Source: Dietzia natronolimnaea
GTDB lineage: Bacteria > Actinomycetota > Actinomycetes > Mycobacteriales > Mycobacteriaceae
Strand: one strand, 5' to 3'
Assembly (NCBI RefSeq): GCF_039525805.1
Contig: NZ_BAAAHZ010000013.1
DNA: 64,000 nt
Shown: positions 23,532 through 31,175 of the stretch, one piece after another
Position numbering within the stretch: the stretch's first letter is position 1
Layout: the number at the start of each line of letters is the position of its first letter
The notes under the pieces: generated by a model
The model's database searches: none
The model's input: the letters and a program-made list of their open reading frames with translations, nothing else
Told to the model about the DNA's origin: nothing
Position numbers and translations under genes: made by a program

Positions 23532-24890
23532 ATGACCGTTTTCACCACCCCCCGCCTCGCGGGCCTCTCCGCGGCCACCGCGGCCGTGCTCCTGCTGGTC
23601 GGGTGCTCGCCCGGTCCCGACGGTGGGGACGACGGGGAGTTCGACGTGGCCAACGGGGTCGCGACCACCTACGAGTTCCCGAACGTCCCCGCGATCACGG
23701 CCCCTCCGGCGAACGCCACGCTCGGCGACGAGGACCAGGAACTGGGAGAGGTCGGGGCCGACCCGAACATCCCGTACACCTCCGAGGTGACACCGATCGG
23801 CGCCGACTGGATGATCGCCGCCGAGTGGCGCGACGACGAGACCGTCTGGGCCGCCTTCGATCCGGCTGACGGAGTCGTCAAGACCCGCATCACCACAGGT
23901 CACGGTATCTGGGACGACGTCGTCCACCTCTTCACGACCGACACCCCTGCCGACCCGCAGGCGGTGGCGTTCGAGGTGTGGACCCCGCGCGGTTCGCGCG
24001 GCCAGGCCGACTACACCGTCTCGACCTACTCCGGAAACCTGCTCGAACCGGACGAGGTGCTCCTGCCGCGCCACGTGCGGTTCCACTCCCGAGAGGGTTC
24101 GCACACGATCAGCGGCGGCGGCCGGTTCATGACCTCGTGGGACGACCAGCTCTTCGGGCCCCGCGTGGTGGATCTGGACCGCGGAGTGCTGTCCGGAGAG
24201 CAGCAGATCATCGGCTGCGGACCGTACACGTGGCCGGTCGGGGACAAGATCTACTCGGTCTGCGAACGATCCCGCGAGTTGCTCGAGCTCACGATCGACG
24301 ACGAGGGGCGCATCAGCGAGAGCGGCCGCTCGAAGGTCCTGCCCGAGGGTTTCACGGCGTCTCGCGAGGCGCACTTCGCCGACGACGTGGAGTCCGGGTT
24401 CCTCATCAACGAGGCCGGCGAGGCCTACCTCTTCGACTTCTCCTCCGGCCTGCCCACCGACGAGGTGCGTCCGCTGGGCAACGTGGGTCGAGACGGAGGT
24501 CGCTTCTACACGAACGGCATCCGTCCCGACGGGGAGCAGTTCTTCGTGGAGTACACCGATTCCGACATCCATCCTCATTCCGCCAACGGGGGAGACGTGG
24601 TCCGGGTCCGGTTGTTCGACGTCGACGGCGCGCGTGAGACCCAGAACCTCGATCTGGAGAAGCTCGGGCTGGACTCGATCGACTCCGTCTCCTACAACCT
24701 CGACGGATCGGTCCTCTACGTTCTGGGCACCGCCCCCGGCACGGGTGACGACGAGGGGGAGGACCTGCCCACGATCGTCGGGGTCGACCCGGCGACGGGG
24801 GAGGTCGTCTCCACTGCGACGATCACCGGCCACGCCGGCGGTTCCGACGGTGTCAGCGGAGTGCGGGCCCCGGAGCGGAGGGTCGCCTGA
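23532..24890 (+). CDS. beta-propeller lipoprotein in the position of the amine dehydrogenase heavy chain (MauB-like)
   Basis: This 452-residue protein has a signal peptide with lipobox LLVGC (C25), then acidic low-complexity sequence, then repeated beta-strand segments with W/Y-rich turns (DWMIAAEWRDDETVWAAFDP, LDSIDSVSYNLDGSVLYVLG) that suggest a seven-bladed propeller. Heavy chains of TTQ dehydrogenases (MauB, AauB) are seven-bladed propellers that hold two light chains and shape the substrate channel. Sequence identity to MauB is not obvious to me, so the assignment rests on fold type, size and position directly after mauA (22-base gap). Lipidation is not a feature of the Gram-negative heavy chains. 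Its stop overlaps the next start by one base. Confidence 0.6.
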   Translation: MTVFTTPRLAGLSAATAAVLLLVGCSPGPDGGDDGEFDVANGVATTYEFPNVPAITAPPANATLGDEDQELGEVGADPNIPYTSEVTPIGADWMIAAEWRDDETVWAAFDPADGVVKTRITTGHGIWDDVVHLFTTDTPADPQAVAFEVWTPRGSRGQADYTVSTYSGNLLEPDEVLLPRHVRFHSREGSHTISGGGRFMTSWDDQLFGPRVVDLDRGVLSGEQQIIGCGPYTWPVGDKIYSVCERSRELLELTIDDEGRISESGRSKVLPEGFTASREAHFADDVESGFLINEAGEAYLFDFSSGLPTDEVRPLGNVGRDGGRFYTNGIRPDGEQFFVEYTDSDIHPHSANGGDVVRVRLFDVDGARETQNLDLEKLGLDSIDSVSYNLDGSVLYVLGTAPGTGDDEGEDLPTIVGVDPATGEVVSTATITGHAGGSDGVSGVRAPERRVA

Positions 24891-26482
24891 TGGGCCTCGC
24901 CCCGGGCACGCTGGACCCGGCCCGCTCCGGGGTGAGCCGGCGGGCCTTCCTGGCCGCGCTCGGACTCGGCGGGGTGGGGGTGGCGATGGCGGCCTGCGCG
25001 GCCGAGAACGCCATCACCACCGCCGTTCAGGCCGCGGACCGGATCGGGTACGCGGACCCTGAGGTCGCCGCGGCGGAGGCCGCCCGGTTCAGTTCCGGGC
25101 GCGCGGTGGACGTCACGGTGACAGCCGCGCTCGCCGCCTTCGGTCTCGCCGGTCGCCAGGTCTCGGCGAGGTCGTACGGCGACGGACCGGTGGGGCCGGA
25201 GATCCGGGCCTCCCTGGGGGACGAACTCCGGGTCCACCACGTCAACGCCCTGGACGAGGAGACCGTGATCCACTGGCACGGCATCCAGGTCCGGAACGAC
25301 ATGGACGGTGCCCCTCCGTTGACGGGTGAGAACGTCGCCCCCGGTGGGTCGTACGACTACGCCTTCAGGCTGCCGCACGCCGGGACGTACTGGTATCACT
25401 CGCACTCCGGGCTCCAGGCGGATGAGGCGATGCTGGGTGCGCTGATCGTCGAGGATCCGAGGGATCCGTACGGCGCCGACGTCGACCTGGTGGTCGTGCT
25501 CGACGACTGGACCGTGGGGCACGGGCCGTCACCCGAGGACCTGCTCCGCGCCCTCAACCCGGCGCTGGGTGGGCACGCCGGCCACGGGGGGCACCAAGGT
25601 CACGGATCCGCCTCGACGTCGACCATCGCCCCGCCGGACCCGGAGGCCCGGGCCCGGACCGCCGGGCCGCACCCGGAGTCCGTGGAACTCGGCGGGATGA
25701 CACAGCACATCTCCTACCCGGTGCACCTGATCAACGGCCGACCCACCGCCGACGCCGAGCCGCTGGTGGCACCTCCGGGCGCCACCGCGAGGCTCCGCAT
25801 CATCAACGCCGCGGCGGAGACGCCGTACCGCGTGGCCGTGGGAGGCCGGCGGATGCGGGTCATCGAGACCGACGGGTTCCCCTGCGAACCGGTGGATGCC
25901 GCGTCCGTGCTCGTGGGGATGGCCCAGCGGGTCGACGTCCTGGTCGAGGTCGGCTCCGGCACGTGGCCCGTGGTCGCCAGGGTGGAGGGTACCGACGACT
26001 TCGTCGCCACGACCCTGCGCAGCCGGGACTCGGTCACCAGCGTCGACCTCGCCCGGTCCGGCCGGATACCCGAACTGGACCGCACGCCGGTCCAGGACTC
26101 GGGCCTCCGGGCCACCGAGGCCTCCGCACTACCGGCGCGCTCCCCGGATCGGACCTTCCGACTGGAGCTCATCGAGTCGCCCTCGGACTACGTGTGGGGG
26201 ATCGCCGGGCCGGACGTCGGGAAGGTGACCATGCGGACGGGGGAGCGCATCCGCGTCGAGATGACCAACAACACGACGATGTGGCACCCGATGCACCTGC
26301 ACGGACACACGTTCGGGGTCCCGGAGTACGGCGGGTTGCGGCGAGACACCGTGATCATCCACCCGGACCAGGATCTGGCGTTCGAGTTCGACGCCGACAA
26401 CCCGGGGGCGTGGATGTTCCACTGCCACAACGCCTACCACCTGGACGCCGGAATGACGACCAACTTCTACTACGAGAGGTAA
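24890..26482 (+). CDS. Tat-exported multicopper oxidase (laccase-type) lipoprotein
   Basis: This 530-residue oxidase has twin arginines (SRRAFLAAL, R17-R18) and a lipobox MAAC (C36). All copper motifs are intact: HWHG and WYHSHSG in domain 1, HPMHLHGHTF and HCHNAYHLDAGM in domain 3, giving type 1 ligands C512 and H517 with axial M522 plus a full trinuclear centre. A His-rich loop (H229, H232, H235, H238) sits between domains 1 and 2. Such enzymes take single electrons from phenols, metals or cupredoxins and reduce O2 to water. Being between the dehydrogenase and two cupredoxin genes suggests it is the terminal acceptor of amine electrons, or a factor in TTQ formation (both inference). It starts one base inside the previous stop codon. 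Confidence 0.88.
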   Translation: MGLAPGTLDPARSGVSRRAFLAALGLGGVGVAMAACAAENAITTAVQAADRIGYADPEVAAAEAARFSSGRAVDVTVTAALAAFGLAGRQVSARSYGDGPVGPEIRASLGDELRVHHVNALDEETVIHWHGIQVRNDMDGAPPLTGENVAPGGSYDYAFRLPHAGTYWYHSHSGLQADEAMLGALIVEDPRDPYGADVDLVVVLDDWTVGHGPSPEDLLRALNPALGGHAGHGGHQGHGSASTSTIAPPDPEARARTAGPHPESVELGGMTQHISYPVHLINGRPTADAEPLVAPPGATARLRIINAAAETPYRVAVGGRRMRVIETDGFPCEPVDAASVLVGMAQRVDVLVEVGSGTWPVVARVEGTDDFVATTLRSRDSVTSVDLARSGRIPELDRTPVQDSGLRATEASALPARSPDRTFRLELIESPSDYVWGIAGPDVGKVTMRTGERIRVEMTNNTTMWHPMHLHGHTFGVPEYGGLRRDTVIIHPDQDLAFEFDADNPGAWMFHCHNAYHLDAGMTTNFYYER

Positions 26483-26488
26483 CTGACG

Positions 26489-26848
26489 ATGTTGCGACAC
26501 ACCGCCAAGATCGCCGCGATCGCCGTGTCGGCGGTCCTGCTGACGACCGGGTGCTCTTCTGACGGCGGGACCGGGGACGCCTCCTCGGGCACCACCGTGC
26601 AGGTCCGGGTCCTCGACATGAGCTACGACCCCGCCGTCGTGACGATCAAGCCGGGGGACACCGTCGAGTGGGTGTGGGAGGCCTCGCTTCCCCACGACGT
26701 CGTCTCCGACGACGACGCGCCGATGAGTTTCGCCTCCGAACTCCAGACGGAGGGGAGCTATTCGCAGACGTTCGACACCGCCGGCGTCTACCCGTACCAC
26801 TGCACCCCGCACGCCCAGATGACCGGGGAGGTGATCGTCGAAGAATGA
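26489..26848 (+). CDS. amicyanin-like cupredoxin lipoprotein
   Basis: This 119-residue blue-copper protein has a signal peptide ending LTTGC (C22). Type 1 copper ligands are H69 (LPHDVV), C105, H108 and M111 in YHCTPHAQM. The LPHDVV and YHCTPH blocks resemble amicyanin, the natural electron acceptor of methylamine dehydrogenase (PHN and YHCTPHPFM as I recall), so it is the likely MauC counterpart, here lipid-anchored. Ligand spacing C-x2-H-x2-M is the amicyanin/short-loop type. It begins 6 bases after the oxidase and overlaps the next gene by 4 bases. Confidence 0.85.
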   Translation: MLRHTAKIAAIAVSAVLLTTGCSSDGGTGDASSGTTVQVRVLDMSYDPAVVTIKPGDTVEWVWEASLPHDVVSDDDAPMSFASELQTEGSYSQTFDTAGVYPYHCTPHAQMTGEVIVEE

Positions 26849-27198
26849 CCCGCACCCGGACGGGTCTCCCACGTCGACACCCGGGCCTGGCCGTCGCGGC
26901 CACCGCGGTCCTCGCGGTCGCCGGGTGCGGGACCTCCCCGGAGCCGACCAGGGTCACGGTGCGCAACGTCGCCTTCGACCCCCGGGAGGTGCACCTGACG
27001 GCCGGGGAGGAGGTCGCCTGGTTCTACGACGACGGAGGGACGTTCCACGAGATCGTCGTGGACGGCCTCACGTCGACAGCCGGCTTCCGCGCCGAGGGCG
27101 AGCACAGGATGACGTTCGACCAGCCCGGTGTCTACCGCGTCACCTGCTCCATCCATCCCCAGATGGTGGGCACCGTCATCGTCAGCCCCCGCCCTTGA
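26845..27198 (+). CDS. second cupredoxin lipoprotein
   Basis: This 117-residue cupredoxin is translationally coupled to the preceding one (ATGA). The signal peptide ends VAGC (C28). Copper ligands H68 (TFHEIV), C101, H104 and M107 (TCSIHPQM) are complete. It is clearly paralogous to the first cupredoxin in architecture but differs in the loop around the copper, so a different redox potential or partner is plausible. Two adjacent cupredoxins next to a dehydrogenase and an oxidase suggest a two-step relay or alternative acceptors (inference). Confidence 0.82.
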   Translation: MTRTRTGLPRRHPGLAVAATAVLAVAGCGTSPEPTRVTVRNVAFDPREVHLTAGEEVAWFYDDGGTFHEIVVDGLTSTAGFRAEGEHRMTFDQPGVYRVTCSIHPQMVGTVIVSPRP

Positions 27199-27205
27199 TC
27201 ACGCG

Positions 27206-27235
27206 TTGACCGGACACAGATCTCTCGCTTATTCC
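27206..27235 (+). promoter_or_regulatory. possible internal promoter (TTGACC-N18-TATTCC)
   Basis: A good -35 and a weaker -10 lie in the 56-base AT-rich gap before the last gene of the mau-type operon. This could give that gene separate expression. Confidence 0.35.
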
Positions 27236-27254
27236 ACTATCGAGGAGGAACATC

Positions 27255-28181
27255 ATGACCACTACCCAGACCACAGCCCCACACCTCGCAGAGGTCCCTC
27301 CGCCCGACGTGGCGGAAGGCAGGACGGTGGCCGACATCTCCGATCTCGACCTGGGTGACCGGCCGGGAATACGTCCCCGGATGGGTGTCGCCGTCGGCCT
27401 GGCCACGAGGCTCGGCGTGGCCGCCGCCTCCGTGGCGGTGGGCGTCGGTGCGGCCGTCGCCGTCGGCGCGGTCGGTGGGATCACCGCATCCGTCGCACTG
27501 ACGGTCGGAGTGGTGGGCGCCGCCGCGCTGACCGCCGTCGCCGCCAACTGGTCGACCTGCGGCATGTCCGTTGCGGGGGTCGTCGCGGCGCCGAAGCAAT
27601 CGGACCGTCCCGGCGACGGTTCCGCGGTCGTCCGGCTCGGGGCTCACCTGGCGGGTTCGCTCCTCACCGCTCTTCCGGTGGGCGCGGGCCTGGGGCTCGT
27701 GGGCGTGGCCGTCAACCATGTCGTGGGGCCGGTCCCCGTCGCCCCCCTGTTGGCGGGGTGGTCCTCGCTCGCCCTGCTGTACGGGCTCCATGAGACCGGG
27801 CTCCTCCGCATGCCCACCCCGATGCGGCGCCAGCAGCTACCCCGTCACCTGCGCCGGGTCGGTCGGCCCATGCGGGTCTCGTTCTACTTCGGGACGCTGA
27901 TCGGGCCGGGGTTCATGATCTTCATCCGTTCGAGCGCGTACTACCTGCTCTTCCTGGGTGCGGTCGCGCTCGCGAACCCGGCCCTGGGTGCGGCGTTGTT
28001 CGCCGCCGTGTCGATCGGACGATGCGGGCCGTCCGCCATGGCGATCCTGCATCAGCGCCGCGGCGGGACGATGGGCGACTTCCTGCTCACGTGCATGGCT
28101 GCGGACCGGCTCGTGCAGCTCGCCGCGGGCTCGGGGCTGCTCGCCCTCGCAGGGTTCGGGGCCGCGGCGCTGGCCATGTGA
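27255..28181 (+). CDS. polytopic membrane protein of the mau-type operon, possibly MauF/CcdA-like
   Basis: This 308-residue protein has a 40-residue polar N terminus and about seven hydrophobic segments. Two cysteines sit at similar places in the two halves: C102 in NWSTCGMSVAG and C257 in SIGRCGPSAMAIL, recalling the paired cysteines of CcdA/DsbD-type thiol carriers; C280 is extra. MauF of the Gram-negative mau cluster is also a polytopic protein of about this size needed for light-chain maturation. I therefore suggest a role in moving reductant to MauD/MauE, but sequence similarity is not secure. The ribosome site GAGGAGGAA is the strongest in the operon. A perfect hairpin follows. Confidence 0.5.
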   Translation: MTTTQTTAPHLAEVPPPDVAEGRTVADISDLDLGDRPGIRPRMGVAVGLATRLGVAAASVAVGVGAAVAVGAVGGITASVALTVGVVGAAALTAVAANWSTCGMSVAGVVAAPKQSDRPGDGSAVVRLGAHLAGSLLTALPVGAGLGLVGVAVNHVVGPVPVAPLLAGWSSLALLYGLHETGLLRMPTPMRRQQLPRHLRRVGRPMRVSFYFGTLIGPGFMIFIRSSAYYLLFLGAVALANPALGAALFAAVSIGRCGPSAMAILHQRRGGTMGDFLLTCMAADRLVQLAAGSGLLALAGFGAAALAM

Positions 28182-28205
28182 CACCGGTGCCCGTCCGGGA
28201 CACCT

Positions 28206-28244
28206 CCGGGGCGCCCGTGCCGCATGGCGGACCGGGCGCCCCGG
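28206..28244. terminator. 12-bp perfect hairpin between convergent genes
   Basis: CCGGGGCGCCCG (28206-28217) pairs fully with CGGGCGCCCCGG (28233-28244) around 15 bases. It ends the mau-type operon and the convergent DsbA-family gene. Confidence 0.8.
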
Positions 28245-28265
28245 GGTCGCGGGTGGCGTGGTGGC

Positions 28266-28928
28266 TCAACCCGGGTCGGCCTCGAGAGCTTGCTCCAGGG
28301 CCTGACCGAACACCTCGACGGGCTGTGCACCGCTGACGGCGAGCCTGCCGTCGAAGACGAAGAACGGCACCCCGTTCACGCCGATCCCACGGGCCGCGTC
28401 GACGTCCTCACGGACCCGGTCGCCGTATCCGTCCCCGGACAGCAACCGGTCGACGGCGTCGGCGGGCAGGCCGGCCCCGACGCCGATGCGCCCGAGGACC
28501 TCCGGGTCGGAGAGTCGCTCGCCGTCGGTGAAGTAGGCGCGGCGCAACGCCTCGTCGACCTCGTCCGCCTTCCCGTGATCCGCGGCCAGCGCCGCCAGCC
28601 GGTGGGCGTCGAAGGTCGAGGAGATCCTGGCGGACCGCCAGTCGAACTCCAACCCGAGTTCCCGGAACCGTTCCGCCATCCGTTCCTGCGTGGCCTCCGC
28701 CTCCGCCGGCGTCATGCCGTACTTGCGCGAGAGCATCTGCGAGCCGGACTCGTCGTCGCCGCTCCCGCCGTGCCGCGGCGCCGCCGGGTCGAGTTCGAAG
28801 GCCCGCCAGGCCACGTCGACGGCAGTGTCGGGGTGCTCCGCCCGGAACGCCTCCAGCGCGGCCTCCAGGTGGCGTTTGCCGATCCAGCAGAACGGGCAGA
28901 CGACGTCTGACCAGATGTCTATGCGCAT
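28266..28928 (-). CDS. DsbA-family/FrnE-like thiol-disulfide oxidoreductase
   Basis: This 220-residue protein begins MRIDIWSDVVCPFCWIGKRH, with the CPFC redox motif at residues 11-14 followed by an inserted helical domain and the cis-proline block NGVPFFVF. There is no signal peptide, so it acts in the cytosol like FrnE or 2-hydroxychromene-2-carboxylate isomerase relatives. The exact reaction is unknown. ATG 28928 is chosen; the same frame stays open far upstream, antisense to thrS, which is not coding. Despite a Dsb-like fold it is not exported and so is unlikely to serve the mau-type system. Confidence 0.88.
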   Translation of the reverse strand: MRIDIWSDVVCPFCWIGKRHLEAALEAFRAEHPDTAVDVAWRAFELDPAAPRHGGSGDDESGSQMLSRKYGMTPAEAEATQERMAERFRELGLEFDWRSARISSTFDAHRLAALAADHGKADEVDEALRRAYFTDGERLSDPEVLGRIGVGAGLPADAVDRLLSGDGYGDRVREDVDAARGIGVNGVPFFVFDGRLAVSGAQPVEVFGQALEQALEADPG

Positions 28929-28976
28929 GGCGGGTACAACCGCTCGAGGCGGTCCGGGATTCCGCGAGCCGCCGGG

Positions 28977-28982
28977 TAGCAT
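28977..28982 (+). promoter_or_regulatory. candidate -10 element (TAGCAT) for thrS
   Basis: A TAnnnT hexamer 90 bases before the thrS start. The leader of about 85 bases shows no T-box anti-terminator that I can recognise. Confidence 0.4.
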
Positions 28983-29072
28983 GGACCGGCCCAGGTCCGT
29001 CACCGGAGCTGGTGCGCCCGTCACGGGTGACCCTGGGTCACCCGTCGTCCACTGCCGAGGAGATCGCCCCCC

Positions 29073-31175
29073 GTGTCCGAGAACCGCATGCCGGAAGCCG
29101 ACGTCGACGCAACGGATGCGGGCACCGTGACCACCACCGTCATCCCGGCGGGAGAACCGGCGGGCAAGATCCTCGCCGAGCGGGAGCTGCAGTCGAGGAG
29201 CGGCCCGGAGACCGTCGTGGTGGTGCGCGACCCCGATGGCGCGTTGCGCGACCTGTCGTGGGCGCCCGAGACGGACACCGAGGTCGAACTCGTCCGCGCG
29301 GACACCGAGGACGGCAGGTCCGTGATCAGACACTCCTGCGCCCACGTGTTGGCGCAGGCCGTCCAGGACAAGTTCCCCGAGGCGAAGCTCGGGATCGGCC
29401 CGCCGATCGAGAACGGCTTCTACTACGACTTCGACGTGGCCGAGCCGTTCACTCCCGAGGACCTCAAGGACCTCGAGAAGCGGATGAAGAAGATCATCAG
29501 ATCGGGCCAGCGTTTCGCCCGGCGCGAGTACGCCTCTCTGGACGAGGCCCGCGCCGAGCTCGCCGGTGAGCCGTACAAGCTCGAGTTGGTGGAGGACAAG
29601 GGACGGGCGGACTCCGGCGACGCCGGGGGCGCCGAGGCCCTCGAGGACGCGGAGATCATGGAGGTCGGGGCCGGCGCACTGACCGCGTACGACAACCTCA
29701 ACCCGCGCACGGGCGAGGTGGTCTGGTCGGATCTGTGCCGCGGGCCCCACACCCCCACCACCAAGTTCATCCCCGCGTTCACCCTCACCCGTTCCTCCGC
29801 GGCGTACTGGCGCGGCGACCAGAAGAACGCCGGCCTCCAGCGCGTCTACGGCACGGCGTGGGAGAGCACCGAGGCGATGGACGCCTACCTCGATCGCCTC
29901 GCCGAGGCGGAGAAGCGGGACCACCGGCGGCTGGGTACGGAACTCGACCTGTTCAGCTTCCCGGACGAGATCGGCTCCGGCTTCCCGGTGTTCCACCCCC
30001 GTGGCGGGATCATCCGCAACGAGATGGAGCAGCACTCCCTCAAGCGCCACCTGTCCGCCGGGTACTCGCTGGTCAACACCCCGCACGTGACCAAGGGCGA
30101 CCTCTTCCGGAAGTCGCAGCACCTGAGCTGGTACTCGGAGGGCATGTTCCCTCCCATGGTCCTGGACGCGGAGTACGACGCCGACGGCAGGGAGACCAAG
30201 CCGGGGCAGGACTACTACGTCAAGCCCATGAACTGCCCCATGCACAACCTGGTCTTCGACTCCCGCGGTCGCTCGTACCGCGAACTGCCGCTGCGGATGT
30301 TCGAGTTCGGCACGGTGTACCGGTACGAGAAGTCGGGCGTGATCCACGGGCTCACCCGCGCGCGCGGTTTCACCCAGGACGACGCCCACATCTACTGCAC
30401 CGAGGACCAGATGGAGGGCGAGATCGCCTCCGTGCTGTCCTTCATCATCTCGCTGCTGCGCGACTACGGCCTCGAGGACTTCTACCTCGAGCTGTCGACC
30501 AAGGACTCCGAGAAGTACGTCGGCGGTGACGAGATCTGGGAGCGGGCCACCGAGACGCTCGAGCGGGTCGCCACCAACTCGGGCCTCGAGCTGGTCCCGG
30601 ACCCGGGCGGGGCGGCCTTCTACGGACCCAAGATCTCGGTCCAGGCGCGCGATGCGATCGGCCGCACCTGGCAGATGTCCACGGTGCAGCTCGACTTCAA
30701 CCTCCCCGAGCTGTTCGACCTCACCTACAACGCCGCGGACGGCACCAAGAAGCGCCCGGTGATGATCCACCGCGCGCTCTTCGGGTCCATCGAACGGTTC
30801 TTCGCCGTCCTGCTCGAGCACTACGCGGGGCTGTTCCCGGCGTGGCTCGCGCCCGTGCAGGTGGTGGGCATCCCGGTGGCCGAGGCGCACGAGAAGCACC
30901 TCGAGGACGTGATCGACGAGCTCCGCGGCCGGGGTATCCGCGCCGAACTCGATCTGGCGGACGAGCGGATGCAGAAGAAGATCCGCAACCACACGACCGG
31001 CAAGGTGCCGTTCATGCTGCTCGCCGGCGACAGGGACGTCGAGGCGGGCGCGGTGAGCTTCCGGTTCCCCGACGGCACCCAGCTCAACGGGGTCTCCCGG
31101 AACGCCGCGATGGACAAGATCGTCTACTGGGTCAACTCGCGGCGCAACGACGTGCCCACGGCGGAGCGGGTGTGA
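29073..31175 (+). CDS. thrS: threonine--tRNA ligase
   Basis: This 700-residue class II synthetase has an N-terminal TGS-like region, the editing domain (RHSCAHVLAQAVQDKFP, GPPIENGFYYDFD), and the catalytic core with MNCPMHNLVF, FEFGTVYRYEKSG and RARGFTQDDAHIY. It ends in the HGTP anticodon-binding domain (IPVAEAHEKHLEDVIDELR). The zinc-binding Cys/His set is present (C in MNCPMHN). GTG 29073 follows GAGGAG. It leads an operon with HIT, pgsA, acyltransferase and pimA genes, as in mycobacteria (Rv2614c-Rv2610c), and overlaps the next gene by 4 bases. Confidence 0.96.
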   Translation: MSENRMPEADVDATDAGTVTTTVIPAGEPAGKILAERELQSRSGPETVVVVRDPDGALRDLSWAPETDTEVELVRADTEDGRSVIRHSCAHVLAQAVQDKFPEAKLGIGPPIENGFYYDFDVAEPFTPEDLKDLEKRMKKIIRSGQRFARREYASLDEARAELAGEPYKLELVEDKGRADSGDAGGAEALEDAEIMEVGAGALTAYDNLNPRTGEVVWSDLCRGPHTPTTKFIPAFTLTRSSAAYWRGDQKNAGLQRVYGTAWESTEAMDAYLDRLAEAEKRDHRRLGTELDLFSFPDEIGSGFPVFHPRGGIIRNEMEQHSLKRHLSAGYSLVNTPHVTKGDLFRKSQHLSWYSEGMFPPMVLDAEYDADGRETKPGQDYYVKPMNCPMHNLVFDSRGRSYRELPLRMFEFGTVYRYEKSGVIHGLTRARGFTQDDAHIYCTEDQMEGEIASVLSFIISLLRDYGLEDFYLELSTKDSEKYVGGDEIWERATETLERVATNSGLELVPDPGGAAFYGPKISVQARDAIGRTWQMSTVQLDFNLPELFDLTYNAADGTKKRPVMIHRALFGSIERFFAVLLEHYAGLFPAWLAPVQVVGIPVAEAHEKHLEDVIDELRGRGIRAELDLADERMQKKIRNHTTGKVPFMLLAGDRDVEAGAVSFRFPDGTQLNGVSRNAAMDKIVYWVNSRRNDVPTAERV

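Noticed and set aside
21068..28265. tRNA-Val(CAC) as an integration site for the mau-type region
   Set aside because: I found no copy of the tRNA 3' end near 28181-28265, and no integrase gene is present.
28266..28928. The neighbouring DsbA-family gene as a disulfide catalyst for MauA
   Set aside because: It has no signal peptide, is on the opposite strand and resembles cytosolic FrnE-type proteins.
28929..29072. T-box element before thrS, and likewise before hisS, aspS and alaS
   Set aside because: No specifier stem or conserved anti-terminator sequence could be recognised in these leaders.
28929..30992. An upstream extension of the DsbA-family frame to 908 codons, antisense to thrS
   Set aside because: The extension is the shadow of thrS; conserved protein sequence begins only at the ATG at 28928.
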